A stretch of DNA of 64,000 bases from Melampsora larici-populina 98AG31 (taxonomy: Eukaryota > Basidiomycota > Pucciniomycetes > Pucciniales > Melampsoraceae), in contig NW_006768776.1 in the NCBI RefSeq assembly GCF_000204055.1, positions 146,105 to 210,104 of the forward strand, given 5' to 3'. Position 1 is the first letter of the stretch, and each line of letters starts with the position of its first letter. The position numbers and the translations under genes were made by a program. The notes under the pieces were generated by a model, which ran no database searches, was not told where the DNA came from, and was given only the letters and a program-made list of their open reading frames with translations. Shown piece by piece: positions 34,930 through 46,859 of this stretch.

Positions 34930-35510
34930 ATCTGAAATGACGGTCATGAGGGGCAGTGCTTAACCATTTCCAAGTGATTTCGTTGTTTGGTACAGCTTAC
35001 CAGGAGATGGATTGCGTCGAGTCTTTTTTTACCCAAGACAAATCGACTCCTTCCAGCCTTTAACTGGGAGCTTTCTGGCTCTCGTCAATGAGCTGTGGCT
35101 GCTGAAAGTTGGTTAGGCCAAATTCAATTGTGCTTCTCGTGTACTTTTTTTCTTGGCAACGATGAAAAAAAGTGTTCTTGAAAATGTCTCACGTTGCTGG
35201 AGTTCTCAATTCTGAAAAGTTTGAGGTGGATCGAGAAAGAAAGATGAGAAGAATTACTCATGAGGGGCAGTGCTTAAACCATTGCTACAAGGTGATTTGA
35301 TTTCTTGGTCAATTGGCGAGTTTGATGAGTTGAGTCCACTTGGAATGCTTGATGCACTATTTCCAGCCTTGTGAAAGATGTCAGAGTCGATCTTCATATG
35401 GACTGAGGAGGCTTTGGGTGTTCCTTACTATGAGCTTAATGACTGTGAGCGGTGAATGTTTGTCGGGCCAAATCATCTGTCGCTGGTTCAACAAGACCAC
35501 TAATAATAAT
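34930..35510. repeat. Diverged direct duplication, offset about 316 bp
   Basis: CATGAGGGGCAGTGCTTAA occurs at about 34946 and 35261. It is followed in both copies by a CCATT...GTGATTT phrase, then TCCAGCCTT and a GGCCAAAT phrase. It is non-coding, possibly duplicated promoter DNA upstream of the aquaporin-like remnant. Confidence 0.5.
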
Positions 35511-35740
35511 ATAACTGACCTCAACAAGCCCACCGTCTCAACACTCAGTTCAGTCAGACTCGTCGATCTGAACTTGTGAGTAGGCTATCAGCTCGCTCAT
35601 CTCCTTCAATAAATACTTTGACTCTCAACAGTTTGAGATCGTGATACCCCGCTTTCGTTTACCTTTTGCCCGTCACAAGTCAACAGATATTGACTTTTCT
35701 CATCCTTAACACCACTTTTTTGTTATACACATCTTTCAAC

Positions 35741-36183
35741 ATGTCTGGGGCCCGCAAGACCAAGATGAACCTTTCCCTCCTCACATGGAGACCTCGGGAT
35801 TTACTCGCTGACATCCAGTCAGCAAACGGAGCATCTCAAAATCCAACTTCGTTTGTGCATAGGGTTTTCAGCCTTGTTGACCATCTTCTCATCTCCGCTT
35901 GACATCATCATCACGAAAGAATTGACCTTGTGGCAAGCTTTGGAGAATTCATTGGTACGGTCACCCTTATGATGGTTGGTTTAGGAGGTATTCAAGTAAG
36001 TTTTTTTCATTTTTTCGCTAAAGCGCGACTCCGACCACTGTGATCACTCGACTCCCTGCGCGATTCCACCTATAGGCTGCTGGTACTTCTAATATAGCTA
36101 GTTTACGCCCAGCTGCCAGTCAAACCACTGCCAGTACTGGTACTACTGGATCAAGTTCTATTAACACTGTCGCTTCCGCCGAG
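35741..36183 (+). pseudogene. 5' fragment of an aquaporin-like (MIP family) gene
   Basis: Exon 1 (35741-35995) starts ATG and ends just before GTAAGT. Exon 2 (36076-36183) follows CACCTATAG and keeps phase. The segment ERIDLVASFGEFIGTVTLMM plus VGLGGIQ looks like the first transmembrane helix of fungal aquaporins, where GEF(V/I)GT is typical. A Ser/Thr/Gly-rich stretch follows in exon 2. An in-frame TGA at 35900-35902 (from CGA by a CpG change) cuts the frame. Beyond 36183 I find none of the expected NPA-containing exons. The family call rests on one helix and is tentative. Confidence 0.5.
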
Positions 36184-36186
36184 GTT

Positions 36187-37954
36187 TGCTTTTTAAAAAC
36201 GTGTAGTACAATCTCAACCTGTGATATACAAAGACGCGGTGCAAAGATACAGGCTATCATATAACACACATCTGAGACCACAGCATGTCTGGCGGTGTAA
36301 GGTTCTTATGAACCTTCACTTGATACTTTGAGAAGGACACTGTGAAACACAGCAAAAGGGTTTTCTAGAACCCAAGATATCTGAGTTCTCATTTGAATAC
36401 TAACAAGAACCCAACCTTGTTCAAAAGGATGGAGGCTCTATGATCAGTCCTGATATCTCTTGGGAAAAAATACAACTATACACCAATAATGAAAGATAGA
36501 AAATGTGAAAATGACTTTACCTGGTTCTGAAGGATAGAAATAAGAGTATATCAACCACTTAAGTCTAAGGCTTAATAATTAAGTACATGTCTATATATGT
36601 GTGTGTCTGTGTAATGACCACAAGTCTTACAGGTGGCTGTGGAGATGTGCATCTTGTAACTACCCCCCCAGACTCAAGGGGTATTAAAAGCCAGAATATT
36701 TGGCTTGAAAGCCAGATCCCAAGGATCCCTCAGATTTTGTCTTCAAGCAAAGATTCATCCAAGAGACCAATCCAACAGCATGGAAAGGGAAGGAATTTGT
36801 TTCAATTTAAGTCATCCCTTGGGGGGCCGCTATCTGAGGACTCCTTGGATGTCTGCCTTTAAGGCAACTGTGCTGCTGTGATTGATACTATGTTGGTACA
36901 GGTTTCTACATATGGATATCTTGAATATCACATGGTACATAACCAGGAGTATATGTAATCAATAGCCCTGGACCAGGGCAATCTCTTGGAACACAAGACA
37001 TGGTCCCAGCCTACCGGTACTCAAAAGAGACCCCATAAATTGTCTGGCTAGGCTGGTTTGACAGCTTGATGGTATGCTATCTCAGTGCTGCCCAGGGGCC
37101 TCTTATCCTTGATGTGTGTCACTCAAGGGACCAGTTTGTAACTAACCCACTTCAACCAGCAGAGGTTTACACATGATGCATCACAATTTGATTCCAATGA
37201 ATGAGAGAATCACAATATGGTGTGCAAATTAGCCCAATTTGTATGCTGTAATTCCCAATACAATGTATAAGAGAGGCAGAGACAAAACCCAAGTCAATCA
37301 GTGACACATGACTTATATGAGAACAATGGCAATAGTTGTTCCCTACAGAGGTTTGTTATGTTTTGCATGTAGCAATTTACTGACAAAAAGGCAATGGTTT
37401 GCCCTCAATTCTCTAGTATGTAATGTAAAAACTATAGATTGGAACACTTAAAGCAGCACTACAAACTAAAATAGGATGAGTTTGCAACAATATTTAGAGC
37501 CTTTTGCAAAACTCTTCAGAAACGCATGATAATTAATCAAACTTGAAACCCCTCATTACACTATAGGGCCGGTCACGGAGCCAACTCTGGCCCTGTGTAG
37601 ACCCAAGGGGCTCCAAAAATCACTCATGGCCAACCAGGGCACACTTTGAATGCTTTATAGGTCCAAAATGTGGCAAAAATGACATGAGTTCAACCTATAA
37701 TACCATTGTATTTGTATCAAAATTGATCTAGAGGCTATAATAAGCCTACTTGGACATCAAAAAGTGCTATACTGAGCTAATGCTGGAAAGATTGATTTTT
37801 TTGTTCATTGAGCAAAAACACAAAACAGCGCTGCCAACATGCTCGCAGGATGTTTGTGACTAGGTTTTGGTGTGACAGGGTGCGGACAGCCCGCTCTCAA
37901 AATGTTGTTGGGCAGCGCCGGGTCCGGGTGACTGTTGACAGCTCTATCACACTA
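36187..37954. other. Stretch without a recognisable gene, probably inserted repeat DNA
   Basis: It begins where the aquaporin-like frame is lost. A region around 36300-37330 has the look of decayed retroelement DNA (long direct phrases, CCCCCC tracts), but I cannot define LTRs. AAACTTGAAACCCCT near 37541 resembles the end of the MITE at 14765-14968, though no left partner was found. Confidence 0.4.
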
Positions 37955-38233
37955 TCAGTCGGAGGAGGGCACTGCATTTGCAGGCCTCTTGCATCCACCA
38001 CACATCCCACTCCCGCCACAGAATTCACGGTTACACGTGCTACACCACCAGTCGTTTCCTGAAGTATGTATAGTGCCACCAACAGTACTAGTACGACCAT
38101 GGGTGGTTAGAGCACTTTTACTGGGTGTATTACTCTTGAAATTCTTTATCATCGAGCTCAAGGTCGATTGGCCAAAGACTTGATTGAATGATACATGAAT
38201 CATGAACATGGCTGAGAGAGTTTTGAGATTCAT
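37955..38233 (-). CDS. Small secreted cysteine-rich protein, 92 aa
   Basis: The start is the ATG at 38233; an upstream extension would need TTG. The first 22 residues (MNLKTLSAMFMIHVSFNQVF) form a plausible signal peptide with cleavage near GQ-S. The mature part is Ser/Thr/Lys-rich and ends with five Cys in a short module: WWCSTCNREFCGGSGMCGGC (C-X2-C-X4-C-X5-C-X2-C). This knuckle-like spacing could bind a metal or form disulphides. No family is recognised. Small secreted Cys-rich proteins in repeat-rich DNA are common candidate effectors in rusts, but that role is inference. A 3' intron and longer protein cannot be excluded. Minus-strand TATAAAA at 38573-38567 lies about 335 bp upstream. Confidence 0.6.
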   Translation of the reverse strand: MNLKTLSAMFMIHVSFNQVFGQSTLSSMIKNFKSNTPSKSALTTHGRTSTVGGTIHTSGNDWWCSTCNREFCGGSGMCGGCKRPANAVPSSD

Positions 38234-40550
38234 GATAAAAGATCTGTTTGGATTGATCAAGTTTTAGTTATGTAGAATCGTGAAGAAAGATCAATGCATT
38301 AAATCTATCAAGACTCACTTTGAACCTAAACAAATTGAAATTTCAAAAGATTATGTGTAGGTTGAGATCTGTCTAAACCAATCAAGAGAGTAAAGATAAT
38401 GACCAGATATAAGCTAAATAAGTTTTGAAGATATCTTTGAATGGATCATGTAGCCGGTTGGCTGATTGAAATCACAGGGAAACATACCGAACCGATTCTG
38501 CACGTTAGAAACACAAATCAATAAGATAATTGAATAGCGAACGAGTGGTCAGTAAATCAAGTGCCCTTTTATAATCGCAGGACTGAGAAGCTGATCTCCG
38601 ACTACTTCAGGTCATCAAATCCTGGAACACGATGCTGCGTTCCCTTTGTCTTTTGTAGAGTCGTATCACGATACCATATACCGCCTAGACGTGTCCGAAT
38701 GTCGTAATATCCAGGAACTGAGTTTGTGACCTCGTATAGAAAATATCTTTAAAGTATCGATCTTCGCTTAAGTTATGTAAGTATTTCAGTGTTTTGGATT
38801 TCCTTTGCTCGACGTCATAAGAAGTAAAGAAGTATGATGGTCAATGGAACGAATTGTGAAGCCATCATCAACAAATGTCACAAGTACCAGGTCTTGAATA
38901 GAATAGTAGCAGCGCTCGAACACGATCAAGTGCATGAAAATTTTAGGAGGCCTGGAATACGAGACTGTTTGAACCCTGTGCAATTAACGGGGGCCTCCTC
39001 TGGAGCCTGTGATGAGGAAGGTCATAGTTCATCCAGGGGGCGTCTCTGCGGTTGGTGAGGCTCGTGTTAAGCTAGGTAGAGATCAAAGTTAGAGAGTGTC
39101 ATGGTTCTACAGCAGGGTACCCGATGTCATCAACAGGCAGTCAGTCTACCAGAGATGACCCAAGACAAATCTCTTTCACTCGAAACACAATTCTCGTCTA
39201 CTCAACCCAATCCATCAAGCTTAGAGAAACACCAGCATTGACGTGTAAAATAAGTTAAATTAAAATGAAGGTAACTTTATCTTGTGGTCTGATTGGAAAG
39301 AACTGTTTTCTAATCAGAGTAGACCATTAAAAAAAGAAATCTGATTTCTAAAAGTGTTATTTGTAAATTAAATAAACTCTTGAATGAATTCTTTAAAAAA
39401 GAAATTTGTTTAGATTAATGTCATGCAAAACTCAAAGTACAATATATACCTACAAATCTTAATTTCTTAAACTGATTATATACACTTCAATCCATCTCAC
39501 ATAGATTCTTCTTTTACCCCAATTATCATACATACATTCCAATTTGTTTTTGTTCATTCTGCACTGAACTTTTACAAGTTTAAAAATCCTAAGGAAACAG
39601 ATTCAATTTCAAGCAACTTGAAAAAACTAATAGTACAGATAGTAATACACAATCTCAAACTAATTATTCCTTTGCAGAGTTCTAAGTTATCCAATTGCTT
39701 AGGGTCAAGAGGATTTTCTTTCTCAAGTTCAGTCTTATACATAAAGAGTTAATTTGAATTTGGCTTATAGATAGTAGTTTTTTTTCTTCCAGAGTGAGGT
39801 TGAAGATCAAGAGATAAATAAGTTTTCAATTTCCAAACTCTTGATATGTAGTTGAACACATTTTTCATGAATTCTTTCTATTTTCTTTGAGGGCCATACA
39901 TTCTTCTAAGGCTTATCTTCCTACCTCAAAAAATGTATATCAAAACCCCAAGACAGTCTTGTTGATCTTCATCAGCTATGACATCCAACCTTAAACTCTT
40001 CATCTAGTTTTCAATCCTTAGATTTTCTAATGAATACCAAATGAGTCAAAGCTTTTTTTTGATTCAAGAATAGTATGTAGGTTATATGTTTAAAACCTAA
40101 AACTTCACACTCTTAAAAACTCATTAATCACTATAATCAAAATCAACATATGCAATTTTTGCAAAAAAGACATCCAAAGTTTCTTCTCTGATTCTTTAAG
40201 TTTTACACACAAAAAAATAAATAAATACAAAAAAAATCGTTTCTTTGTCTTTCTTCAAATCTTACAAAAAAAAGAGAAGAAAACAATTTGAAAAAAAAAA
40301 CGTTTTTGAAAAAAAAAATCTTATAAAAATTTTTGGTCATTTAAACTTTGTATTAAAACCAAAAAAAAACTTTGTCCATTGATTGAAAAGAAAAACAAGT
40401 TGCAAATTTAAAAAGATCCAAAAAGATCCAAATAACAAAAAAAACAAAAAACATTTATTATAAAAAGAACAAAAGAACCTATAGTAAATAAATAAATGAT
40501 CATAATCAAGAAACTTCTTTATACCTGATCATACAAAAGAAAAGAAAACC
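38234..40550. other. Intergenic region, no supported gene
   Basis: 38234-38580 is probably promoter and leader of the small secreted protein. A 74-codon frame from 38834 to 39058 on the plus strand has five Cys, but no signal peptide and no domain, so it is not called. 39240-40550 is very AT-rich, with A tracts near 40200-40440, and probably includes the 3' flank of the RhoGAP gene. Confidence 0.4.
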
Positions 40551-43500
40551 TCATAACGAGATCTGATGAGAATGTTGTTGTTGATGATGATGATGATGAT
40601 GATTAGGTAGATCAGAACGTTTTTCCTTTAACTGATAATTCGTCAAATCATGTGACTGATCCAAACTTCCCCCATTCATCTTCATCTTCCCAACACCTGA
40701 TCCATCTTCCACTACCTCTTCTTCTTCCACTTCTTCTTCTTCTTCTTGATCCTCGTCTTCTTCTTCAACAAAAACTAAAAAAAAAGACAAACACATCTAT
40801 CAAAAAAAAAAAAACTCCTCAAACCTCCAAAAATATAGAAATCAAAATCCCACTCACTTTCTCTATAATGAACTAAAATCGTTTCAATCGCTCTACACTG
40901 AGCGCTCATTTCTAATAAAGCATTACTATTATTCGGATTCCCATTCCCATTAACTCCAATCAAATCATTTGGTAATGAGTCTTGAGGGAATTGATTCGAA
41001 TGATTCGGAATTGAAGATCTTGATTTAGGTGGACTTAAAAGTGTGGGACCAAAGATGACAGCTAGATTTGATGAACTCATCGAATTGATCGATTCGTTTC
41101 TTCTTACTCTATCAAACAAAAAAAACAAAAACATCATCCGAAAGGTTAGTTTGAATGTCATGATTGAAAATGGAAATCTAAATTGAACTCTAACTCAACT
41201 TATCTAAATGTCCCATTAAGTATTTCAATGTAGCATAATTAGGATCAGGTAATTCATTGACTCTTTCATGTAACCTAATATGTCTTAACCTATCATTCTC
41301 AATGCCTACAAAAAAAACAAAAAGACCGATTCATCAAAACCACATTCCTTTCTTCCAAACTCATTTCTTTTTTTTTTGAGAAAATCTAACTTACGACCAG
41401 CTTCAATAAACCCAGGATAAAGATTCCAAGTCAATAAAGGTTCAGGTAATTCTCTTAACCAAAGTTTCAATACTCCAGTTAAATCATTCAATTCCGAAAC
41501 ATTTTCAAGCTTTAAATTCAAATCCACACCTTCAACATCTAAAAATCCCACCAAACCAAACCCAACCCCATCAAGAAACCCCAAATCAGTCAAAAAAAAA
41601 GAATGAGAATAAGGGGAAAAAAAGAACCCACCTGAATCAAGTTTCGATTTCAATTTAGCAATCTTAGAAGTCGTACCCGAAAGTCTATAAACCCCTACTA
41701 ATTCCAATCCACCAGCTCTTTCAATAGCCTTCACACACCTTTCCAAGATCCTAGGCACACTATTCCCATTAGATCCATTCTGTTGAGTTTGTTTAGATAA
41801 TTGAAGTGCAAGATCTACTCCAAAAGATTTCTGATGTTGTTGATCAATTTCCATGGAACTTTTAGGTGAACCGATCATCGGAACTGTCGAACTGATCGGT
41901 TGTAGATGGTTTAGATTCGGATTCGGATGGTGTGAAAGGTTAGGTAGGTTCGGAATCGAGCTTAGATGGGTTTGGTTAAAATGAGCTGCATAGTTGGCCA
42001 TGTAGTCTTTGAAATCGGATCGGTTATCGATCGATTTGATTTGGAATGATAAGGATTGATGGGCTGGTTCTTGATCTGATGCAGTTGGTAAACTTGAAAT
42101 CGATAATGCTTCATTTAAAACTATGGATTCGGTTTGAGTAACATAGTTGGTTAAATAATATTGGATTCCTAAATCGATTTCATCTGAATGTTCTTTAAGT
42201 GTCTAACCAAAAAAAAAACCCACAAAACAATTCAAAACACAAATAGACGATTTTTTTCTTCTTCAAAAGCTTTCAAATCACTTACTCTTAAGATCCTAGG
42301 TAATTGTAAATTAAAATACTCTTGACGAACTTGTTGAGTCGCCAAGATTTGAGCTCTATAAAGATCCGAGACATTTGACATTTTCGCCCTCGCTTCTTCT
42401 TCCATCTTAGCCAACTGACCAGCTGATTTGACCGATTTCGTTGTTAGTTTAGAAATCGCTTTGGTCATCAATTGACCACCTCCACTACCCCCACCACCTG
42501 AACCACTTCCCGAATGACCTGAAGGATGATGAGATCCCATCATCTCATTCCCACCTCCATTCTTCGCAATCAACATCTTTTCCAACTCTTCAGCCGTTAA
42601 CTCAAACTTCAACTTAGCCTTCTCAGCTGCCGCCTCAGCTTCCGTCACAGATTTCTCTAACCTAAATCCGATATCTTTATTCGATTTTCGAACCCTTTCG
42701 ACTTCTTTTGATACATTTAATAATTCATCCGATACGTTTGCTACCTTTATTGAATGTTCGATTCGTTCTAATCCAATCTTTTCATGTACAAACAAAAAGT
42801 TTCGAAACTGATTGGAAAAACTACCTGATTTGACTTCTCCACCCGAATGATTATAAATCTCCAAGGTCGATCTAGATAACCTACTTAACTTTTGTCCATA
42901 CTCTTCTTCTAATTGTGATTTTTTCTTTAAAAAACTTGACACCTCTCTTGCTGATCCGATCGCTTGTTTTAAGCGGTCTAAGATCAATGGTAATCCACAT
43001 TCTAAATTACACAAGGTTCTTAAAACTCCTTCGTCAAAATCGATAGGAACCAATCCTGGTTGGTTCGGGTTCGATGAATGGTTTGGTGGTAAACTTGAAG
43101 CTGATGAGAATGATTGAGATGATGAAGGGATGATGGTTGCATTACTGATTGAAGGTCTTGATGGATCGAGTGGTGATGAAGTATTGATAGGCTAAAACAA
43201 ACCGAAAAAAGAATTGAAAAAGGTTAGGTTGAGTTGAATAAATTAGAATCAGAATCAGATTGAGATTGATACTGAACTGGTACTGGTATTGGTGGTGGAG
43301 GTGGTGGTTGATGAAGTTGATTTAAATCAGATAAATGCATCAGATTAGTATTAGTAGTATTGATGATAGTAGGATTTGAAATAGAAATAGATTGAGATCT
43401 ATTTGAAGTTGAAGTAGTAGAAGAAAGCACTAAGGAAGATAAACGTTTAGCTCTAGAAGTTGATTTTGAAAAGAAACCAGGAGAATGAGGAGAAGAAGGT

Positions 43501-43921
43501 GAAGGTAGCGGTAAAGTTAGGGAAGAAGAAGGAGAAGAAGTAGGAGATTGAGTTAGAGTTGAATGAGATTGTAATTTTCTAATTTGAATGGGTGAAGTGA
43601 TACTTGAACCTGAACTTGAGTTTGTATCTGAAGTGGAAGTTGAAGTTGGTTTTGAATATTTTGAAGTTGAAGAAGGTGATTGGTTGTTTGATAGTTGATA
43701 TTTCTTGTTGAGTAGTAGTGTTGACTGATTGGAATTTGAAGTTTGAATTTCGATTTTAAATTTTCTTTCTGATGATGATAATGCTGCTACGAATAGCAAT
43801 CTTCAATATTTCAAATCATCTTGCTCATCCAGTCAAATCAATTCAATTCACTCCACTTACCTTCTTTCTTTAAGTTTTCATTAATCTTTCCTTCAACACT
43901 ATCATTACTCATCATCATCAT
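40551..43921 (-). CDS. F-BAR and RhoGAP domain protein, Rgd1-like, 8 exons (about 923 aa)
   Basis: Exons, 5' to 3' on the minus strand: 43921-43861, 43786-about 43278, 43191-42286, 42202-41632, 41538-41395, 41305-41200, 41108-40858, 40774-40551. Phases agree throughout; the end of exon 2 is uncertain (43278 or 43284). A Ser/Thr-rich N-terminus precedes an F-BAR domain from about residue 240 (LERLKQAIGSAREV-like start, SFLKKKSQLEEEYGQKLSRL). The F-BAR is predicted to bind curved membranes. A RhoGAP domain follows from about 617, with GVYRLSG and arginine finger R665, plus NLAVIFGPTLL and LPEPLLTWNLY. It should accelerate GTP hydrolysis on Rho GTPases. This order matches yeast Rgd1, which acts on Rho3/Rho4 in polarity and wall integrity. 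The C-terminus is a Glu-rich run and a His/Gln repeat encoded by microsatellites. Confidence 0.9.
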
Positions 43922-45469
43922 CTTTTTCTACTACATACCATCAATCGGATTCGTGAGATTCATCATTTCAAAAAAAAAGTTAAAACATTAAACACTCACT
44001 TTCGAAATTCTTTTTGGTGAATAATCAAACTTGATGATCGATCGATTCGATTCCTAAACCAAAAAATAAAAAAATAAAAAATCATCAAAATCGAAATCAA
44101 AAAAGACGATTGATCATTTAAACTTCATTTAAGGAATTCTCATTCACTCTTTTTGGTGTTGTGATTTGGAAAATCAAATTTAATCAAATCCTCGTTCTTC
44201 TTGTAATTTATCTAAGTAATTTCTTCTTGTAGTTTTGTGGTAAAAGAGAAATTCTGAGAAGAAATTCGAAAGTTTCTATGATTGATGGAGATTGTAATTG
44301 ATTTGTAGTATGTATCATATAGTTCTTTGATTAAAATCAATTATGGCTTCAAATCGGTCATCGATTTGATTTGATTCAGATTTGTATTGATCTCAATCTG
44401 GATTTCTTGATGTCTGTCAGTCGGTGTGTGTGTGTTTTCAAATCCGAATCTGAATGGTGTAAATTAATCTATCATCGTCATTCTTGTTGTATGTCGTCAT
44501 CCAAGGGATTACGATTTCAAGAACGATCACTTTTTTACCAAATTGGTTGATGATCTACATACCAACACATAGTCATACAAAAATGTGATGAGTTCTTTTG
44601 GATCTGTTCAAATTTAATTCTATCAGATGATATCATATCATATCACTTTTTGGAAGTTCATTTATATTCAAAGTTGTCAATCAAGCCACCTTTCCATCAT
44701 TTAAGTCTTCATCTCATCCATTCATTTAATTTCATATCTTCTCATTCCACATCTCTTCATCTTTAATCTTTTATCTTCATCTCATCAAATTACATCTCTC
44801 ATTCAAATCATAAATCAAATCTCCTTCAAATGGTGTGATTTATACTACACTCTCTTACATAGACTTGTCTTCAAAATATTACCTCCATAAGCTAGTACTA
44901 CGCTACACAATTTAATGATTCCAGACTTGACCCCTTTGGTCCATCCACCTTCTTACAGGCCTTATAGTAAGTAGATTTTAAGCCCAAATTTTTCAAAAAC
45001 ACAAACTCAAGATCTTGGTGTGCCAGCTGGATTTCAAAAAAGGTCTGGTGCACCAGCTCAGGCAAGAGTAGGTTAGGGTTAGAATCTGGTGAATTAGTAA
45101 AAAAACTTCATACACAAAACCTACCATTCTTACATACTGGAAGAGCTGATGTCAGAGACTTACAAGACATTAAGCATTAAATCTTCTTACTTTTCAGTTA
45201 ACAGACTTATTGACTACTGATCTACTCTGTCATCAATCTCTCAAGCAAACCCTCTGAAAAGACTTATCATCAGAGTTTTAAAGTTGGTTCCCTATGAAGG
45301 CAGGCTTCAGACCTTGGTCTCTCAGATCTCTGTACCAAAGACTGAGCACTGAAGTAGGATAGGAGTGGTTCTTTTGAGGATGCTCTCATTGACTCGTATG
45401 GACCTTTCAAAGCAAGACAATCAAATGAAGGTCTTAAAGTCAATTATCAAGTGCTCAAAAGATACCCTG
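43922..45469. other. Upstream region of the RhoGAP gene and unassigned DNA
   Basis: AT-rich with TCAT/ATTC repeats near 44690-44830. The phrase GACCCCTTTGGTCCAT at about 44934 recurs near 55621, so a shared repeat is likely, but I cannot delimit it. No gene is supported. Confidence 0.4.
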
Positions 45470-45477
45470 GTTTCAAT

Positions 45478-45792
45478 TCAGCCTGAGCCCTGAAACCAAC
45501 ACCCCAAGGGTTCCCAGAGCCCCAAACCCTTGGGGTGCAGGTTTGGTCACCTTTTTTGGGGCCCCGTAGGGTTTGAGGGCGGGGGGGCCTAGTCCTCAAA
45601 CCCCCAATCTTATCCGCAGGGACCCCTGGCTCCCTGCGGGTTTTAGGCATTTGGGATAGGGGTCAGGGGGCCTTCTGGAAGCCGGGTTTTGATTGGTTTG
45701 GGTAGGGTTTGGGTGTGGGGGGGCCTACTGAGTATCAGTTTGGGGTGCGGGTAGGCCATTACCCGTGTTTTTTGGGTCGGGGCTCAGGCTGA
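45478..45792. mobile_element. GC-rich MITE with TCAGCCTGAGCCC ends and 8-bp duplication
   Basis: TCAGCCTGAGCCC at 45478 is mirrored by GGGCTCAGGCTGA ending at 45792. GTTTCAAT is present immediately on both sides (45470-45477 and 45793-45800). An 8-bp duplication points to the hAT superfamily. Internal hairpins include ACCCCAAGGG/CCCTTGGGGT and GCAGGGA/TCCCTGC. The composition is strikingly GC-rich against AT-rich surroundings. It is non-coding. Confidence 0.88.
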
Positions 45793-46034
45793 GTTTCAAT
45801 CACAGAAGACAACTGGGTTAATGAACCTGTCAATTCTTAGTTGTTCACTCAGTCTCAACCCAACCACTTTGAAATCTTCAAGGCAGGGGCTTACTCTGTA
45901 GAAACTGTGGACATCAAAATCATCATTGATGATAGTTTTGATGGACTGATCAATGAGGTGTTTGATTTGGACCAGTTGAAGGCTAATAATGTGGTTGGTC
46001 TTAACAGTCTTGGGTCTGAAGTTGTTGTGATTTA

Positions 46035-46346
46035 GAGCACCCACTATGGTGGGAGTGTTTTATCGTAAAGTTTTCGTTCCTGAGCGCAAAGTTTGATCAT
46101 GCATGTTTTACCAAAGTTGGTAACCGCATGAAATCCACTATGGGATGATTTATTGTCTGCTTTCCCTAGTTCCTACGATAAATCAAGTCGTTGGCTTGCG
46201 TAAATCTGAGCACACGAAGTGCAAGACTTGACGCAGCCGTACGGACCGCAGGTCTAAAACAGGTCCATAGTGGACCTGTTGGTATTTTAGCGTTAGCGTT
46301 AGGGTAACGCTAAATCACCGAGTTAACGCAACCATAGTGGGTGCTC
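46035..46346. mobile_element. Harbinger-type MITE, 312 bp, TTA duplication
   Basis: The ends GAGCACCCACTATGG and CCATAGTGGGTGCTC are perfect 15-bp inverted repeats. TTA flanks both sides (46032-46034, 46347-46349). An internal stem AGGTCCAT/GGACCT and GCGTTAGCGTTAGGGTAACGC are visible near 46260-46310. It is non-coding. Confidence 0.88.
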
Positions 46347-46859
46347 TTAGAGTGTAGATTATGAGTGAACCATGGTACCTTAACGCCTCTGATGTTGTGA
46401 ATGAAATCATAGGTTGAACAGTCTTTATTCATTCATCCTTAAAAGTCTCAAAGGAAACAAAAGCATGAGTTTCATTGTTTCAAGAGGATTGGCTCATCAA
46501 CTGTCATGGCAAAGATTCTGGAGGGCCTTAATCTGGCACACTGAAATGCTGTCAGTCTGTTATGATCACATATTAGATCATAATATAAGGATATGCTTAT
46601 ACTTGTAAACAGGGTCTAGATGTTCTGTGACGTATCATGATGTTTCCCTTTCTCTTCATGGTACAGTGCCCTCCAAAAATTTTACGTATAGTGCACATCT
46701 GCTCTGTATGTAGGGTCATCAAAAATGTTTCAAAGGGACCAATAACTACACTCTTGATGACAAACTTTTTTGCAATGCATTTCTAAGCATTCTTCTCACT
46801 ATGGGCAGTGCTCAGGCTATGTATTTAGAACAACATATTGCAGTAGAATCAAAGCAGAA

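Noticed and set aside
38834..39058. 74-codon plus-strand frame with five Cys
   Set aside because: No signal peptide, no domain, no conserved partner; cannot be told from chance.
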